In this document: one piece after another, positions 27,192 through 36,105 of the stretch
Layout of the letters: the number at the start of each line of letters is the position of its first letter
Position numbering within the stretch: position 1 is the first letter of the stretch
DNA from: Pseudovibrio axinellae
GTDB taxonomy: Bacteria; Pseudomonadota; Alphaproteobacteria; Rhizobiales; Stappiaceae
NCBI RefSeq assembly: GCF_900110875.1
Contig: NZ_FOFM01000002.1
Span: forward strand, 496,001-560,000
DNA length: 64,000 nt
Direction: 5' to 3'
Program-made: the position numbers and the translations under genes
Notes under the pieces: generated by a model
Databases searched by the model: none
What the model was told of the DNA's origin: nothing
The model's input: the letters and a program-made list of their open reading frames with translations, nothing else

Positions 27192-27866
27192 ATGTTATCG
27201 GCAGCAATAAAATCATTTTCACAAGTTTTTGAGCCCAGTTTCCGAAGCCTGCTATTTAAGGCTTTGGGGCTTACCCTTCTTCTCCTGCTCGTTGTCTGGA
27301 TCGCGATCCAGGGTGTTGTTGGCTATTTCATAGACCTGCCACTAGATTGGCAGGATACGACGGTCAGCATCGTAACGGGTATTGGAGCCTTGATCGGGCT
27401 GGGCTTTATGCTCGCTCCGGTCTCTGCAATGGTCGTGGCATTCTATCAGGATCAGATTTCAGATCTGGTAGAAGAGCAGAGTTACCCTAATGACAGACGC
27501 GGTAAGGCTCTTCCCCTCGGTGAATCCATTGTAACAGCGCTGCGCTTTGTGGGGGTTGTGATCGTCGCCAATATTTTCGCTCTTATGCTCTTCTTCATCC
27601 CGGGCATTGGACAGATCGCCTTCCTGTTAATCAACGGCTACTTGCTCGGACGTGAGTATTTTGAGTTCGTCGCGATGCGTTTCATGCCGACTGAAGAAGC
27701 CAAGGTCTTTCGTAAGTCACAAGGCGGAACAGTGTTTGCAGCTGGTTTGATTATCGCCTTTGTTCTGGCTGTCCCAATTTTGAACTTAATCACTCCATTG
27801 TTCGCAACCATTTTTATGGTGCACATGTTCAAAAAGCTTCGTACTCGACGCAATTTGCCCGTCTAA
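27192..27866 (+). CDS. CysZ/EI24 family inner membrane protein
   Basis: 224 residues from the ATG at 27192 (a GTG at 27159 is possible). Several long hydrophobic segments (LGLTLLLLLVVWIAI; GIGALIGLGFMLAPVSAMVVAF; VVIVANIFALMLFFIPGIGQIAFLLINGYLLGREYFE; AAGLIIAFVLAVPILNLITPLFATIFMVH) fit the EI24/CysZ family. The motif NGYLLGREYFE is characteristic. E. coli CysZ is a sulfate channel, but alphaproteobacterial members are often not linked to sulfur genes, and none are nearby. Confidence 0.82.
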   Translation: MLSAAIKSFSQVFEPSFRSLLFKALGLTLLLLLVVWIAIQGVVGYFIDLPLDWQDTTVSIVTGIGALIGLGFMLAPVSAMVVAFYQDQISDLVEEQSYPNDRRGKALPLGESIVTALRFVGVVIVANIFALMLFFIPGIGQIAFLLINGYLLGREYFEFVAMRFMPTEEAKVFRKSQGGTVFAAGLIIAFVLAVPILNLITPLFATIFMVHMFKKLRTRRNLPV

Positions 27867-27903
27867 ATGGCAATAATCCAATAAATAGGAATAATATTCA
27901 GAA

Positions 27904-28410
27904 ATGAGTTGGGGTGCGGCAAGAGGTATTGTTGCTGATGATCTGCATTGGGCGCATTCCTTAAATGAGGAACATGCGCTCGAATTGTCGCCACTTTCGC
28001 CAGATGGTTTCTCAGAGTTGATCGAGAAGGCAATTTATGTGCGGGTTGCAGGGCATGAAGCAGGTCTCTTGGTGGCATATGACCAAAGTGGAGAGTATTT
28101 TTCTATCAACTTCAAATGGTTCTGTTCTAAGTACGACAACTTCCTCTATGTGGACCGTATCGTTATTTAAAAGGCTGAACGCCAACAGGGTATTGCGCGT
28201 ACTCTATATGAGGAGTTGTTTCAGTTCGCAAAAGCAAACAGCTACAAACGCGTTGTATGAGAAGTAAACTCAGATCCCCCCAGGCCAGCTTCCGACGCGT
28301 TTCACGCTTTTTTGGACTTTGCTGCTGTAAGGGAAGCTGCCCTGCAAGGTAAAGGGAAAACTGTCAGGTACATGGAAAGAACGCTCTATAGCGCCTTTAC
28401 CTACAGTTAG
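27904..28410 (+). pseudogene. GNAT acetyltransferase gene broken by two in-frame stops
   Basis: From the ATG at 27904 (AGGAAT upstream) the frame encodes 88 residues ending ...NFLYVDRIVI, then TAA at 28168-28170. The same frame goes on with KAERQQGIARTLYEELFQFAKANSYKRVV, a TGA at 28255-28257, then EVNSDPPRPASDAFHAFLDFAAVREA...GKTVRYMERTL and a stop at 28408-28410. Together this is a full-length (about 168-residue) GNAT protein with the acetyl-CoA loop (RQQGIA) after the first stop. The TGA sits where relatives usually have Cys (VCEVN). There is no frameshift, so the decay is recent or one of the stops could be a sequencing error. Confidence 0.85.
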
Positions 28411-29250
28411 AACTAAGCAATGCATCTTCGAGATATAAATATGAGTCTTCGGCATCGGCTGGTCGCCTTACCCGAGCGTTATTGTATGAAACAAGGTCAT
28501 CCCCGAAAGGCATTGTGAGCAGAGCACGACGTAAGATCGTGACCAGCCAGTGCCGACACCCATCAGGTTGACCAGCTTCCGCTTGGCCTCTGCACTGTTG
28601 GCTTTCATGGGGTGTTTCAACGAACCCACCGAAAGATGCGTTATTTCTTTCAGTAGCCCCGACCAGCTCACACCTAACTGACGGCCGTTCTGCCAGTTGC
28701 CCGTTTATGTGAGCACTCATTAAGAGTAGAGCGGCGTAAAGGAGGGAGAATAAGTTTTTTGCCTTCTTGGGGCTGTCACAGTGTCAATTGCGGTGCAGTG
28801 AAAAGCCGGTTTTCCAGGCTGGCCGAATTCTTCGTGTTCTTGAAAGCAGAGATATGCGGCATGCTAGAGACAGCCTTTTCAGTAAGAATATTCACCAACA
28901 TCTCACAGAACCTATTTAAGAAGCATTACACAACGGCTGAGAGCTAGGATAACCCGCAGCCGCTCTCTACTGGAAAAAGCAGAACACTGCTCTAGATTGA
29001 TAGTGATAGTAGGAAGCGTTCATTCAAGTGAATGTACCTTACTTTAACGTCATAATATTTGTTAGATTTTCTGAAAAATTCTATATATTTTCAGAAAAGT
29101 AAATATGACTATAAAATTCAAGATAATAAGCTATCAGTTTTTGGAGCTTGGTGCGTTAGAAAAAACACAGTTGACCCTACAAAATCTAATCATTTTGGCC
29201 AATTTTAAGGGCAAACCTAGTACAAAAAGCATTTAGTTGCATAGGATGCT
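28411..29250. other. Long stretch without a convincing gene, AT-rich at its end
   Basis: About 840 bases between the GNAT pseudogene and the sdh promoter. Open frames here are short (up to 107 codons, minus strand 28397-28720), with no recognisable domain and no good ribosome binding site. The last 250 bases are clearly AT-rich. A small palindrome (CATTCA-AG-TGAATG) lies near 29021-29034. The stretch may be the remains of lost genes. Confidence 0.6.
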
Positions 29251-29279
29251 TTGACGCACCCTTAAACTGAAGGTATTAG
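29251..29279 (+). promoter_or_regulatory. Promoter of sdhCDAB
   Basis: TTGACG at 29251-29256 and TATTAG at 29274-29279 are separated by 17 bases, 72 bases before the sdhC start. This is one of the better promoter matches in the window. Confidence 0.65.
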
Positions 29280-29302
29280 AACCTGACACAATGCCTTGTT
29301 TT

Positions 29303-29324
29303 GTTACGCGTACGTAAACGTAAC
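29303..29324. promoter_or_regulatory. Inverted repeat in the sdhC leader, possible operator
   Basis: GTTACG (29303-29308) and CGTAAC (29319-29324) flank CGTACGTAAA, so the motif ACGTAA/TTACGT recurs. It lies about 17-39 bases downstream of the predicted transcription start and 27 before sdhC. The binding protein is unknown. Confidence 0.35.
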
Positions 29325-29350
29325 CATAACCAGGGACGGGAGAGAGATTT

Positions 29351-29749
29351 ATGGCGAACGCTGACCTTAAGGCCAACCGGCCATTATCGCCCCATCTTCA
29401 GATCTATAAGCCGATCGTGACGATGGTGATGTCCATTCTACATCGCATCACCGGGGCGGCGCTTTATTTTGGAACGATTTTGATGGCATTCTGGCTTGTC
29501 TGCGCAGCAGCAGGTCCTGAATCCTATCAATTTGCAATGGACGTGTTCGGCTCATTCTTGGGTCGTTTGGTCCTCTTCGGCTTTACTTGGGCACTTGTGC
29601 ACCACATGCTTGGCGGTCTGCGCCACTTCATTTGGGACATGGGCCATGGCTTCGACTTGTCAGCAGCGAACTGGATGGCTCGCGCGACGATCGTAGGTTC
29701 TGTTGCCCTTACCGTGATCCTTTGGATCATCGGCTTCATCGTCGCTTAA
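29351..29749 (+). CDS. sdhC: Succinate dehydrogenase cytochrome b556 subunit
   Basis: 132 residues with three transmembrane segments. It helps bind heme b and ubiquinone and anchors SdhAB to the inner membrane. The signature RPLSPHLQIYKPIVTMVMS and SILHRITGAAL mark the family; the heme His is expected in HHMLGGLRHFIWD. The ATG has GGGAGAGAG upstream. It is the first gene of sdhCDAB, 10 bases before sdhD. Confidence 0.96.
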   Translation: MANADLKANRPLSPHLQIYKPIVTMVMSILHRITGAALYFGTILMAFWLVCAAAGPESYQFAMDVFGSFLGRLVLFGFTWALVHHMLGGLRHFIWDMGHGFDLSAANWMARATIVGSVALTVILWIIGFIVA

Positions 29750-29759
29750 GGAGAGAGCA

Positions 29760-30143
29760 ATGACTGATATGCGCACTCCGCTCAAAAAGGTAACCGGACT
29801 TGGTTCAGCTAAAGACGGTACAACGCATTTCTTGCGCCAGCGTTTAACCGCGGTCGCAAATGTGTTTCTTATTTCCTTCTTTGTTATCCTCGTTATCGCG
29901 CTTCAGGGCGCTGATTATGCGAGTTTCACTGAAGCACTTTCAAACCCGATCATCTCCACCTTGCTGCTTTTGGTGATCTTGGTCGGCTGCCTGCACATGA
30001 AGCTGGGCATGCAAGTCATCATCGAAGATTACGTTCACTCAGAAGGCCTCAAATTCCTTCTTCTTATGGGAAATGTATTCTTCGCTTCTATTATCGCACT
30101 CGCTTCTGTTGTTGCAGTGCTTAAAATCAGCTTCGGAGCCTGA
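29760..30143 (+). CDS. sdhD: Succinate dehydrogenase hydrophobic membrane anchor subunit
   Basis: 127 residues with three hydrophobic segments (VANVFLISFFVILVIALQG; PIISTLLLLVILVGCLHMKLGM; LLLMGNVFFASIIALASVVAVL). It opens with MRTPLKKVTGLGSAKDGT, as in alphaproteobacterial SdhD, and HMKLGMQVIIEDYVH carries the heme-ligand His and the quinone-site Asp-Tyr. It forms the second half of the membrane anchor. Confidence 0.95.
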   Translation: MTDMRTPLKKVTGLGSAKDGTTHFLRQRLTAVANVFLISFFVILVIALQGADYASFTEALSNPIISTLLLLVILVGCLHMKLGMQVIIEDYVHSEGLKFLLLMGNVFFASIIALASVVAVLKISFGA

Positions 30144-30148
30144 TCTAG

Positions 30149-32014
30149 ATGGTTGAACAGACCGGTGTATCGACAGCGCCAAGCCAGAGCGGCAAGGCCT
30201 ATGAGTTTGTAGACCACAAGTTTGACGTTGTGGTCGTTGGTGCTGGTGGCGCTGGCCTTCGGGCAACGCTCGGTATGGCAGAGCAAGGTCTCAAAACAGC
30301 TTGTATCTCCAAGGTGTTTCCGACCCGCTCGCACACAGTTGCAGCGCAGGGTGGTATCGCAGCCAGCTTGAAAAACATGACGCCAGATTGCTGGCAGTGG
30401 CATATGTATGACACTGTAAAAGGCTCTGACTGGCTGGGCGATACGGACGCGATGGAATACCTCGTCCGTGAAGCTCCAAAGGCAGTATATGAGCTGGAGC
30501 ACTACGGTGTGCCATTCTCTCGCACGGAAGAAGGTAAAATTTACCAGCGTCCGTTCGGCGGGCATATGCAGAACTATGGTGAAGGTCCTCCAGTACAGCG
30601 CACTTGCGCGGCGGCAGACCGTACAGGCCATGCGATCTTGCATACCCTTTACGGTCAAGCTTTGCGTCACAACGCTGATTTCTTCATCGAGTACTTCGCG
30701 CTTGATCTCATTATGTCTGAAGATGGCAAGTGTGAAGGCGTTATCGCATGGAACCTTGATGACGGTACAATCCATCGCTTCTCTGCGAAGATGGTTGTGC
30801 TGGCAACTGGCGGCTATGGTCGTGCGTTCTTCTCTGCAACATCTGCCCACACTTGTACAGGTGATGGTGGCGGAATGGTCGCTCGCGCAGGCCTGCCATT
30901 GCAGGATATGGAGTTCGTACAGTTCCACCCAACTGGCATCTACGGTTCGGGCTGTCTGATTACTGAGGGTGCTCGTGGTGAAGGTGGTTACTTGGTAAAC
31001 TCCGAAGGCGAGCGCTTTATGGAGCGTTACGCACCTTCGGCCAAAGACCTTGCTTCTCGTGATGTTGTCTCCCGTTGTATGACGATGGAAATCCGCGAAG
31101 GTCGTGGTGTTGGCAAAAACAAAGACCACCTCTTCCTGCATCTGGATCACCTTGATCCTGATTTGTTGGCTGAGCGCCTTCCTGGTATTTCCGAAAGCGC
31201 ACGCATCTTTGCGGGTGTTGACGTTACCAAGGATCCAATCCCGGTTCTGCCGACTGTTCACTACAATATGGGTGGTATTCCAACCAACTATTGGGGTGAG
31301 GTGCTAAACCCAACTAAAAAAGAGCCAAACGCTATCGCGCCGGGTCTGATGGCCGTTGGTGAAGCTGGATGTGCATCTGTTCACGGTGCAAACCGTCTTG
31401 GATCTAACTCTCTGATCGATCTGGTTGTATTTGGTCGTGCCGCTGCGATCCGCGCTGGTGAAGTTGTTGACCGTGAAGCTCCAATTCCAGAGCCAAACGA
31501 AGCTTCCTCTCAGAAGATCATGGCGCGCTTTGATAAGTTGCGCTTTGCTAAGGGTTCTATCCCAACGGCCGAGCTGCGTTCGAAGATGCAAAAGACCATG
31601 CAGGAAGACGCTGCTGTGTTCCGTACACAGGAGAGCTTGGAGCAGGGTTGTAAGCGCATCTCCGCGATATGGGGCGAAATGCAAGACATTCACGTGTCAG
31701 ATAGCTCTATGATCTGGAACTCTGATCTTGTTGAGACGCTTGAGCTTGAAAACCTCATGGCAAATGCAATCACAACTGTTTACGGAGCTGAAGCGCGTAA
31801 AGAGAGCCGTGGTGCGCATGCTCGTGAAGATTACAAGGACGGTCCTTTCGATGGTCGTAATGATGAAGAGTGGCGTAAGCACACCATCTCCCACCTCTCT
31901 GAGGATGGTAAGGTGACTTTGAGCTACCGTCCGGTTGTTCTTGAGCCGTTGACCACCTTTGAACAAGGCGGCATCGACATGAAGAAGATCGCACCGAAAG
32001 CCCGCGTCTACTAA
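30149..32014 (+). CDS. sdhA: Succinate dehydrogenase flavoprotein subunit
   Basis: 621 residues. It oxidises succinate to fumarate with covalently bound FAD. The dinucleotide motif [15 protein letters not shown] is near residue 30, and the FAD-linked His lies in [15 protein letters not shown]. The active-site signature is in [22 protein letters not shown], with further catalytic residues in [13 protein letters not shown] and [11 protein letters not shown]. It begins 5 bases after sdhD with a GGAG site inside the sdhD end, so translation is probably coupled. Confidence 0.98.
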   Translation: MVEQTGVSTAPSQSGKAYEFVDHKFDVVVVGAGGAGLRATLGMAEQGLKTACISKVFPTRSHTVAAQGGIAASLKNMTPDCWQWHMYDTVKGSDWLGDTDAMEYLVREAPKAVYELEHYGVPFSRTEEGKIYQRPFGGHMQNYGEGPPVQRTCAAADRTGHAILHTLYGQALRHNADFFIEYFALDLIMSEDGKCEGVIAWNLDDGTIHRFSAKMVVLATGGYGRAFFSATSAHTCTGDGGGMVARAGLPLQDMEFVQFHPTGIYGSGCLITEGARGEGGYLVNSEGERFMERYAPSAKDLASRDVVSRCMTMEIREGRGVGKNKDHLFLHLDHLDPDLLAERLPGISESARIFAGVDVTKDPIPVLPTVHYNMGGIPTNYWGEVLNPTKKEPNAIAPGLMAVGEAGCASVHGANRLGSNSLIDLVVFGRAAAIRAGEVVDREAPIPEPNEASSQKIMARFDKLRFAKGSIPTAELRSKMQKTMQEDAAVFRTQESLEQGCKRISAIWGEMQDIHVSDSSMIWNSDLVETLELENLMANAITTVYGAEARKESRGAHAREDYKDGPFDGRNDEEWRKHTISHLSEDGKVTLSYRPVVLEPLTTFEQGGIDMKKIAPKARVY

Positions 32015-32039
32015 GGCGCCGAAACCTGGAGTAACTGTT

Positions 32040-32822
32040 ATGGCTGAATTCAAACTGCCAAAAAACTCCCGGATGGGAGAGGGTAAAGTCTGGCCAAAGC
32101 CGGAAGGTGCCACTAATACCCGTGAGTACCGCATCTATCGTTGGTCGCCGGACGATGGTCGCAATCCACGTATCGACACTTATCATGTTGATGCTGACGA
32201 TTGTGGCCCAATGGTTCTGGATGCGCTCATCTACATCAAGGACAAGGTCGATCCAACTCTGACCTTCCGTCGTTCTTGTCGTGAAGGAATCTGTGGTTCT
32301 TGTGCGATGAATATCGATGGAACCAACACGCTGGCATGTACAAAGGGTGCTGACGAATGCTCAAACGAGATCGTCAAAATCTACCCTCTGCCGCACATGC
32401 CTGTTGTGAAGGATCTTGTGCCGGATCTGACGCGTTTCTACGCGCAACATCGCTCTATTGAGCCATGGTTGAAAACCACAACACCTGCGCCTGAAAAAGA
32501 ATGGCTGCAGTCCCATGAAGATCGCCAGAAATTGGACGGTCTTTACGAGTGCATCTTGTGTGCATGCTGCTCCACCTCTTGCCCAAGTTACTGGTGGAAC
32601 GGCGATCGTTACCTCGGTCCTGCAGTCCTTTTGCAGGCGTACCGCTGGTTGATCGATAGCCGTGATGAAGCAACTGGTGAACGTTTGGATAATCTTGAAG
32701 ATCCATTCCGTCTCTATCGTTGTCACACCATCATGAACTGCTCGCAAGCATGTCCAAAGGGTCTGAACCCTGCAAAGGCAATCGCCGAGATCAAAAAGAT
32801 GATGGTAGAGCGCCGCGTATAA
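32040..32822 (+). CDS. sdhB: Succinate dehydrogenase iron-sulfur subunit
   Basis: 260 residues. It carries electrons from the SdhA flavin to ubiquinone. The [2Fe-2S] ligands are in [15 protein letters not shown] and TLAC; the [4Fe-4S] and [3Fe-4S] ligands are in [12 protein letters not shown] and [17 protein letters not shown]. All cluster cysteines appear present. It is the last gene of the sdh operon, followed by a strong terminator. Confidence 0.98.
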   Translation: MAEFKLPKNSRMGEGKVWPKPEGATNTREYRIYRWSPDDGRNPRIDTYHVDADDCGPMVLDALIYIKDKVDPTLTFRRSCREGICGSCAMNIDGTNTLACTKGADECSNEIVKIYPLPHMPVVKDLVPDLTRFYAQHRSIEPWLKTTTPAPEKEWLQSHEDRQKLDGLYECILCACCSTSCPSYWWNGDRYLGPAVLLQAYRWLIDSRDEATGERLDNLEDPFRLYRCHTIMNCSQACPKGLNPAKAIAEIKKMMVERRV

Positions 32823-32847
32823 ATCGCGAACTGCTGACTGAACTGCG

Positions 32848-32882
32848 AAAAAGCCGCCCCCATGAAATGGGGCGGCTTTTTT
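32848..32882 (+). terminator. Terminator of sdhCDAB
   Basis: A 9-bp GC-rich stem (32852-32860 with 32869-32877) flanked by A and T runs, with six T after it, 26 bases beyond the sdhB stop. The A run on the other side lets it serve the convergent outer-membrane gene as well. Confidence 0.9.
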
Positions 32883-32900
32883 CATTCCAGTACAAAACCA

Positions 32901-33587
32901 TTAGAACTTGTAGGAAACACCGATCCTGATCGCGTCGCTGTCGATGTCTTCCTTGAAACGTGTGCCGCCAACGACGAAGCTGCGACCGGGAAACACAATC
33001 CGCTCGTAGTCCAGTCGCACAATAATGTTGTGAGTGACAAACATTTCAACCCCTGCACCGCCAACATAACCCGCCATCGTTCTGCTGTCAGAGCCTGGCC
33101 CGAAGTTTGGATTGGTGACGCGGAAGGTCGAAAACGCTGCCCCACCTGTGACATAGGCCATAAACCAGTCGTAGGTGAGTCCGGCGCGGACTTTTAGAGC
33201 GGCAAAATAGTCTGAGCGTAAAGCCATTTGATCACGGGAGTCTTCGCCAAAGCCCCAGTAAGCGCCTTCACCCTCAATTCCGATAAGAATGTTTTGATAG
33301 ATGTGGTTGTAACCACCGTAAAGACCAACTGTGCCACCGTTATACTGCGTGCCACTGTTGTTAAAGCGGTTGGTGCCATGAAGGCGGGCCCAGCCGCCCT
33401 GTACGCCAAGGTAAAACCCCTCCCAGTCATACTCGGGTGGGTCGATAAGCCCGTCTACAAGCTCTTCCTCGTAAACGTCATAGGACTCGTCCACCTCGAC
33501 GCCGGGCGGGTAATCAGCGGCGTAGGAATGGCTGCTGAAGCCGAGTAACCCCAATACCGCAAACGCAAATACTCTAAAGCGACTCAT
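32901..33587 (-). CDS. Outer membrane beta-barrel protein (Omp25/31-like)
   Basis: 228 residues from the ATG at 33587, 5 bases after GGGGG. A signal peptide (VFAFAVLGLLGFSSHSYAA) is followed by an acidic stretch (EVDESYDVYEEEL) and an eight-strand porin-like barrel. Typical pieces are GFYLGVQGGWARLHG, GTVGLYGGYNHIYQNILIGIEGEGAYWGF, LKVRAGLTYDWFMAYVTGGAAFS and the C-terminal IRIGVSYKF ending in Phe, as in outer-membrane proteins. It is probably a structural surface protein. It is convergent with sdhB. Confidence 0.88.
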   Translation of the reverse strand: MSRFRVFAFAVLGLLGFSSHSYAADYPPGVEVDESYDVYEEELVDGLIDPPEYDWEGFYLGVQGGWARLHGTNRFNNSGTQYNGGTVGLYGGYNHIYQNILIGIEGEGAYWGFGEDSRDQMALRSDYFAALKVRAGLTYDWFMAYVTGGAAFSTFRVTNPNFGPGSDSRTMAGYVGGAGVEMFVTHNIIVRLDYERIVFPGRSFVVGGTRFKEDIDSDAIRIGVSYKF

Positions 33588-33835
33588 TGGTTCCCCCAAA
33601 ATACGCAAGAGGATGACACGGCTAAAAATTCAGACGTGATAGATAACTTGATGTAAATGAGTTTAGAACCGTGTTCTTTATAAATACTTGATTTTAAAAA
33701 GGAAAATTTTCCTTAAAGCTAATCAGAAGTGACAGGCAATAAGGCGCTATTTCCGAATAGTTACTACGGAAAAACTGTAATTCCTACGAAACCACTAAGA
33801 AGCCAACTGCGCGTTTACGAAAATTCAGCGATTCT

Positions 33836-34435
33836 TTAGCGCTTTTCGACGCCCCGTAAAATCAGTTTGATCACGCCGACGCATTCTTTGCGTTGAATCT
33901 CATGGGGTTCCGCGCTGTGTAGCTGAGGAAAGCGGAACTTGGTCGTAGCTGCATGGATATGCCGAGCCACTTGGCGCACCTCTCTGAGATCGAACTCTTC
34001 TGCAAGATTTCCTGAGTGTAAGATCGTGTGTATCGGCTGGCGGACGAAGCGAAACAGCTCTTCGTAGTCTTGTGGGCGTTTACGTTCCACCACTTGCAGG
34101 CAATCGGCAAGACCTCGATTAAGCTCAAGCAGTCGGTAGGTTTCTTCAAACTCCATCAGGAGGAACTTACTCAGGCGTGCAGACGCGCTTGCATTGGGGT
34201 CTGTTATTGTCTCAAGGCGGGCGACCAGCTTCACAACCTCAGCAGCAACGACAGCGCAAGCAAGATCGATCTTGCTCGGGTAAAAATTATAGATATGCGC
34301 CATCGAGATTTCTGAGGCCTCTGCAATTTCCGCAACAGAGGTTTTTTTATAGCCTTGAGAAAGGAACGCGGCCCGGGCTGCGCTGAGTAGGTCTGCAGCG
34401 CGGCCCTTTGCAGTCAAAATTTCTGCGATGGACAT
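33836..34435 (-). CDS. TetR family transcriptional regulator
   Basis: 199 residues. The N-terminal helix-turn-helix reads AARAAFLSQGYKKTSVAEIAEASEISMAHIYNFYPSKIDL (about residues 18-57). The C-terminal ligand domain is not of a recognised subtype. It is divergent from the AhpD-like gene, and a near-perfect palindrome lies between them (34611-34628), so it likely represses that gene and perhaps itself. Confidence 0.9.
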   Translation of the reverse strand: MSIAEILTAKGRAADLLSAARAAFLSQGYKKTSVAEIAEASEISMAHIYNFYPSKIDLACAVVAAEVVKLVARLETITDPNASASARLSKFLLMEFEETYRLLELNRGLADCLQVVERKRPQDYEELFRFVRQPIHTILHSGNLAEEFDLREVRQVARHIHAATTKFRFPQLHSAEPHEIQRKECVGVIKLILRGVEKR

Positions 34436-34610
34436 TTTTAACTTCCAAAAGTGAAAAAACGAGAGTTTCTTCAGAAACCATAACTCAGTAGAAAATGCAA
34501 TGATGCAGGCCTCTAATTTGACGGTGTATTAGGCAAAACACGAATGATTTTAGGCTATTAAGCACTTGCTATTTGATTTTTGTCATTGCTGGTTCTCGGC
34601 GATTTAGCAA

Positions 34611-34628
34611 TATTAGAAATATCTAATA
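34611..34628. promoter_or_regulatory. Palindrome, likely operator of the divergent TetR regulator
   Basis: TATTAGA and TCTAATA flank AATA, an 18-base perfect palindrome that ends 16 bases before the AhpD-like start codon. Further upstream TCTAAT and ATTAGG half-sites (about 34512-34534) suggest a second site. Confidence 0.6.
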
Positions 34629-34644
34629 CAAAAGGAGCCAAAGC

Positions 34645-34998
34645 ATGGCTGTCGAAAACTGGCAAGACTTTCTGAAACAAACTGACGGACGAATTGCCGA
34701 GCTAAGACCAGGAATTCCCGGCGTCATGAAGGGGTTTAGCGAAATTGCAAAGGGGGCGATTGGAACTGGTGCTCTTGAGTCCAAAACAAAAGAGCTGATC
34801 GCTCTCGCAATTGGCGTGGCTGCGCGTTGTGATGCTTGTTTGGGGTACCATGCAAAGGCCTGTATCAAGTATGGCGCAACGCGTGAGGAAGTCATGGAGG
34901 CGCTCGGTGTGGCCGTTTACATGGGCGGAGGCCCAAGCCTCATGTATGCAGCTGAAGCACTCAGCGCATTTGATGCCCTTTTAGAAGACGAAAAATAG
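34645..34998 (+). CDS. Carboxymuconolactone decarboxylase family protein (AhpD-like)
   Basis: 117 residues. The family CxxC is Cys62-Cys65 in AARCDACLGYHAKACIKYGAT, with His69 completing the redox/proton-relay motif. ALESKTKELIALAIGV and TREEVMEALGVAVYMGGGPSLMYAAEAL are family hallmarks. It likely acts as a small disulfide-active or peroxidase-partner protein under thiol or electrophile stress. It has an AAGGAG site and is probably controlled by the divergent TetR protein. Confidence 0.9.
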   Translation: MAVENWQDFLKQTDGRIAELRPGIPGVMKGFSEIAKGAIGTGALESKTKELIALAIGVAARCDACLGYHAKACIKYGATREEVMEALGVAVYMGGGPSLMYAAEALSAFDALLEDEK

Positions 34999-35057
34999 CA
35001 CGCCGCACCGCCCTGACTGTGTCATTGAAAAAGCAAAAGCTTGCGAGCAAACTACGT

Positions 35058-35099
35058 CGTTGCACTTGCCCTGAATTGCGTTCAAGGGTAAGTGCAACG
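35058..35099. terminator. Strong imperfect hairpin after the AhpD-like gene
   Basis: The arms 35058-35075 and 35081-35099 pair over about 18 positions with one wobble and one bulge, with loop TTGCG. It lies 60 bases after the AhpD-like stop. It has no T run, so it may be a terminator of unusual form or an RNA stability element. Confidence 0.5.
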
Positions 35100-35133
35100 A
35101 GGGGAAGCCTCTTTGATTTCAGGTTAGGCAATA

Positions 35134-35961
35134 TTGGTGGGTGCACCTTCACAGATCGGGTCAGATAGCTCTACAGTTTTTTTTGAGCTGGAAAAGAGCT
35201 TTCGTGTGTTGGAAAACGACAGTAATCTGCGTGTTTTACACGCGGGCGATCTTTCACACCTGTATCTGAACAAAAAGCCCGAAGCATCCTATGCTGATTG
35301 CCGCTTCATCTATATTCGCTCGATTGAGCATTATCTATCGCTATTTCCTGCTGAAGAGACGGTTGAAGTTGATGTAAATGTCGCTGCAAATGTATCTGGC
35401 TGGGATCTGAAAAAGACACTCATTGCTTTGCTAAAAGGCAACCCTGAACCACTTGATTGGGTTCAGTTGAAACACCCGTTCGCCGGGCATGATGAATTCC
35501 CTAACTCCCTTATTTCATTCGCTCTTGAGCATTGTGATCCCGTGCGTTTTGCGCTTTATCACTACTCTCGGCTGGAGCGTCAGAAGCATAGGTTTGATGG
35601 AGTTGCGCTGAGCGAGATCGTCCCAGAGCGCTTATATGACCTGATCCGTTCATCCATGGTTTTACGCTGGTACAATCAAAATCGCTATCAAGGCGTCCCA
35701 CCATCTCGTCTGAGTGACCTTTCAGAAGCCACGTTCATTCGCCCGGTATTGCGCGGCGAAATCGAAGAGCTGGTTGAGCGGAGTGAAGCAGGCTTGATTA
35801 AGGACGTTGTTCGCCCAGCAGGCGCGATCAACGATTTGATCCTGTCTGAACTGGAAGCGGGCCCCGCACTGCTGTCACGCCGGCGCAAGCCGTTTACACA
35901 GGAAACGGCTGCACTAGCGGATAGATTCTTCCTGAAATGGGCTGTCGCCCCCAAAAACTGA
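35134..35961 (+). CDS. RlaP/YcgL-type nucleotidyltransferase homologue with degenerate active site
   Basis: 275 residues from TTG at 35134 (GTG at 35137 is equally possible; AGGTTAGG is upstream). It resembles the COG3541/PF10127 proteins: RFIYIRSIEHYLSLF, SGWDLKKTLIALLKGNPEPLDWV, and the long helical C-terminal part with ALYHYSRLERQKH. In this family the active site is GS...DSDYD. Here the corresponding stretch reads AGDLSHLY...ASYADCRF, so the GS motif and one of the two Asp seem lost. It may bind but not transfer nucleotides. No RNA-repair ligase is nearby. Confidence 0.65.
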   Translation: MVGAPSQIGSDSSTVFFELEKSFRVLENDSNLRVLHAGDLSHLYLNKKPEASYADCRFIYIRSIEHYLSLFPAEETVEVDVNVAANVSGWDLKKTLIALLKGNPEPLDWVQLKHPFAGHDEFPNSLISFALEHCDPVRFALYHYSRLERQKHRFDGVALSEIVPERLYDLIRSSMVLRWYNQNRYQGVPPSRLSDLSEATFIRPVLRGEIEELVERSEAGLIKDVVRPAGAINDLILSELEAGPALLSRRRKPFTQETAALADRFFLKWAVAPKN

Positions 35962-36105
35962 AGGGCTCACATGGGCCTCAGTTTATTTTCCCTAATTGAA
36001 CTTTGACAGAAATAGCCTAATTGCGCCGTTTTCGGCACAATTCTATTTACCACTCTCCCAACAATACCTTGAAATCGCGGGGATATTGAGGTTCCCAAGT
36101 TGCTG

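Noticed and set aside
28255-28257. TGA as a possible selenocysteine codon
   Set aside because: A TAA lies upstream in the same frame, so the TGA would never be reached without another readthrough. A pseudogene is the simpler reading.
28397-28720. Minus-strand frames that could be a transposase remnant
   Set aside because: The translations have no recognisable transposase motif, there are no terminal inverted repeats and no target duplications were seen.
30035-31261. Very long minus-strand frame (408 codons) opposite sdhD/sdhA
   Set aside because: It is antisense to highly conserved sdh genes, its Cys/His/Thr-rich translation is typical of a shadow frame, and it has no ribosome binding site. 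Similar long shadows opposite mdh-sucC, atpA and atpD were rejected for the same reason.
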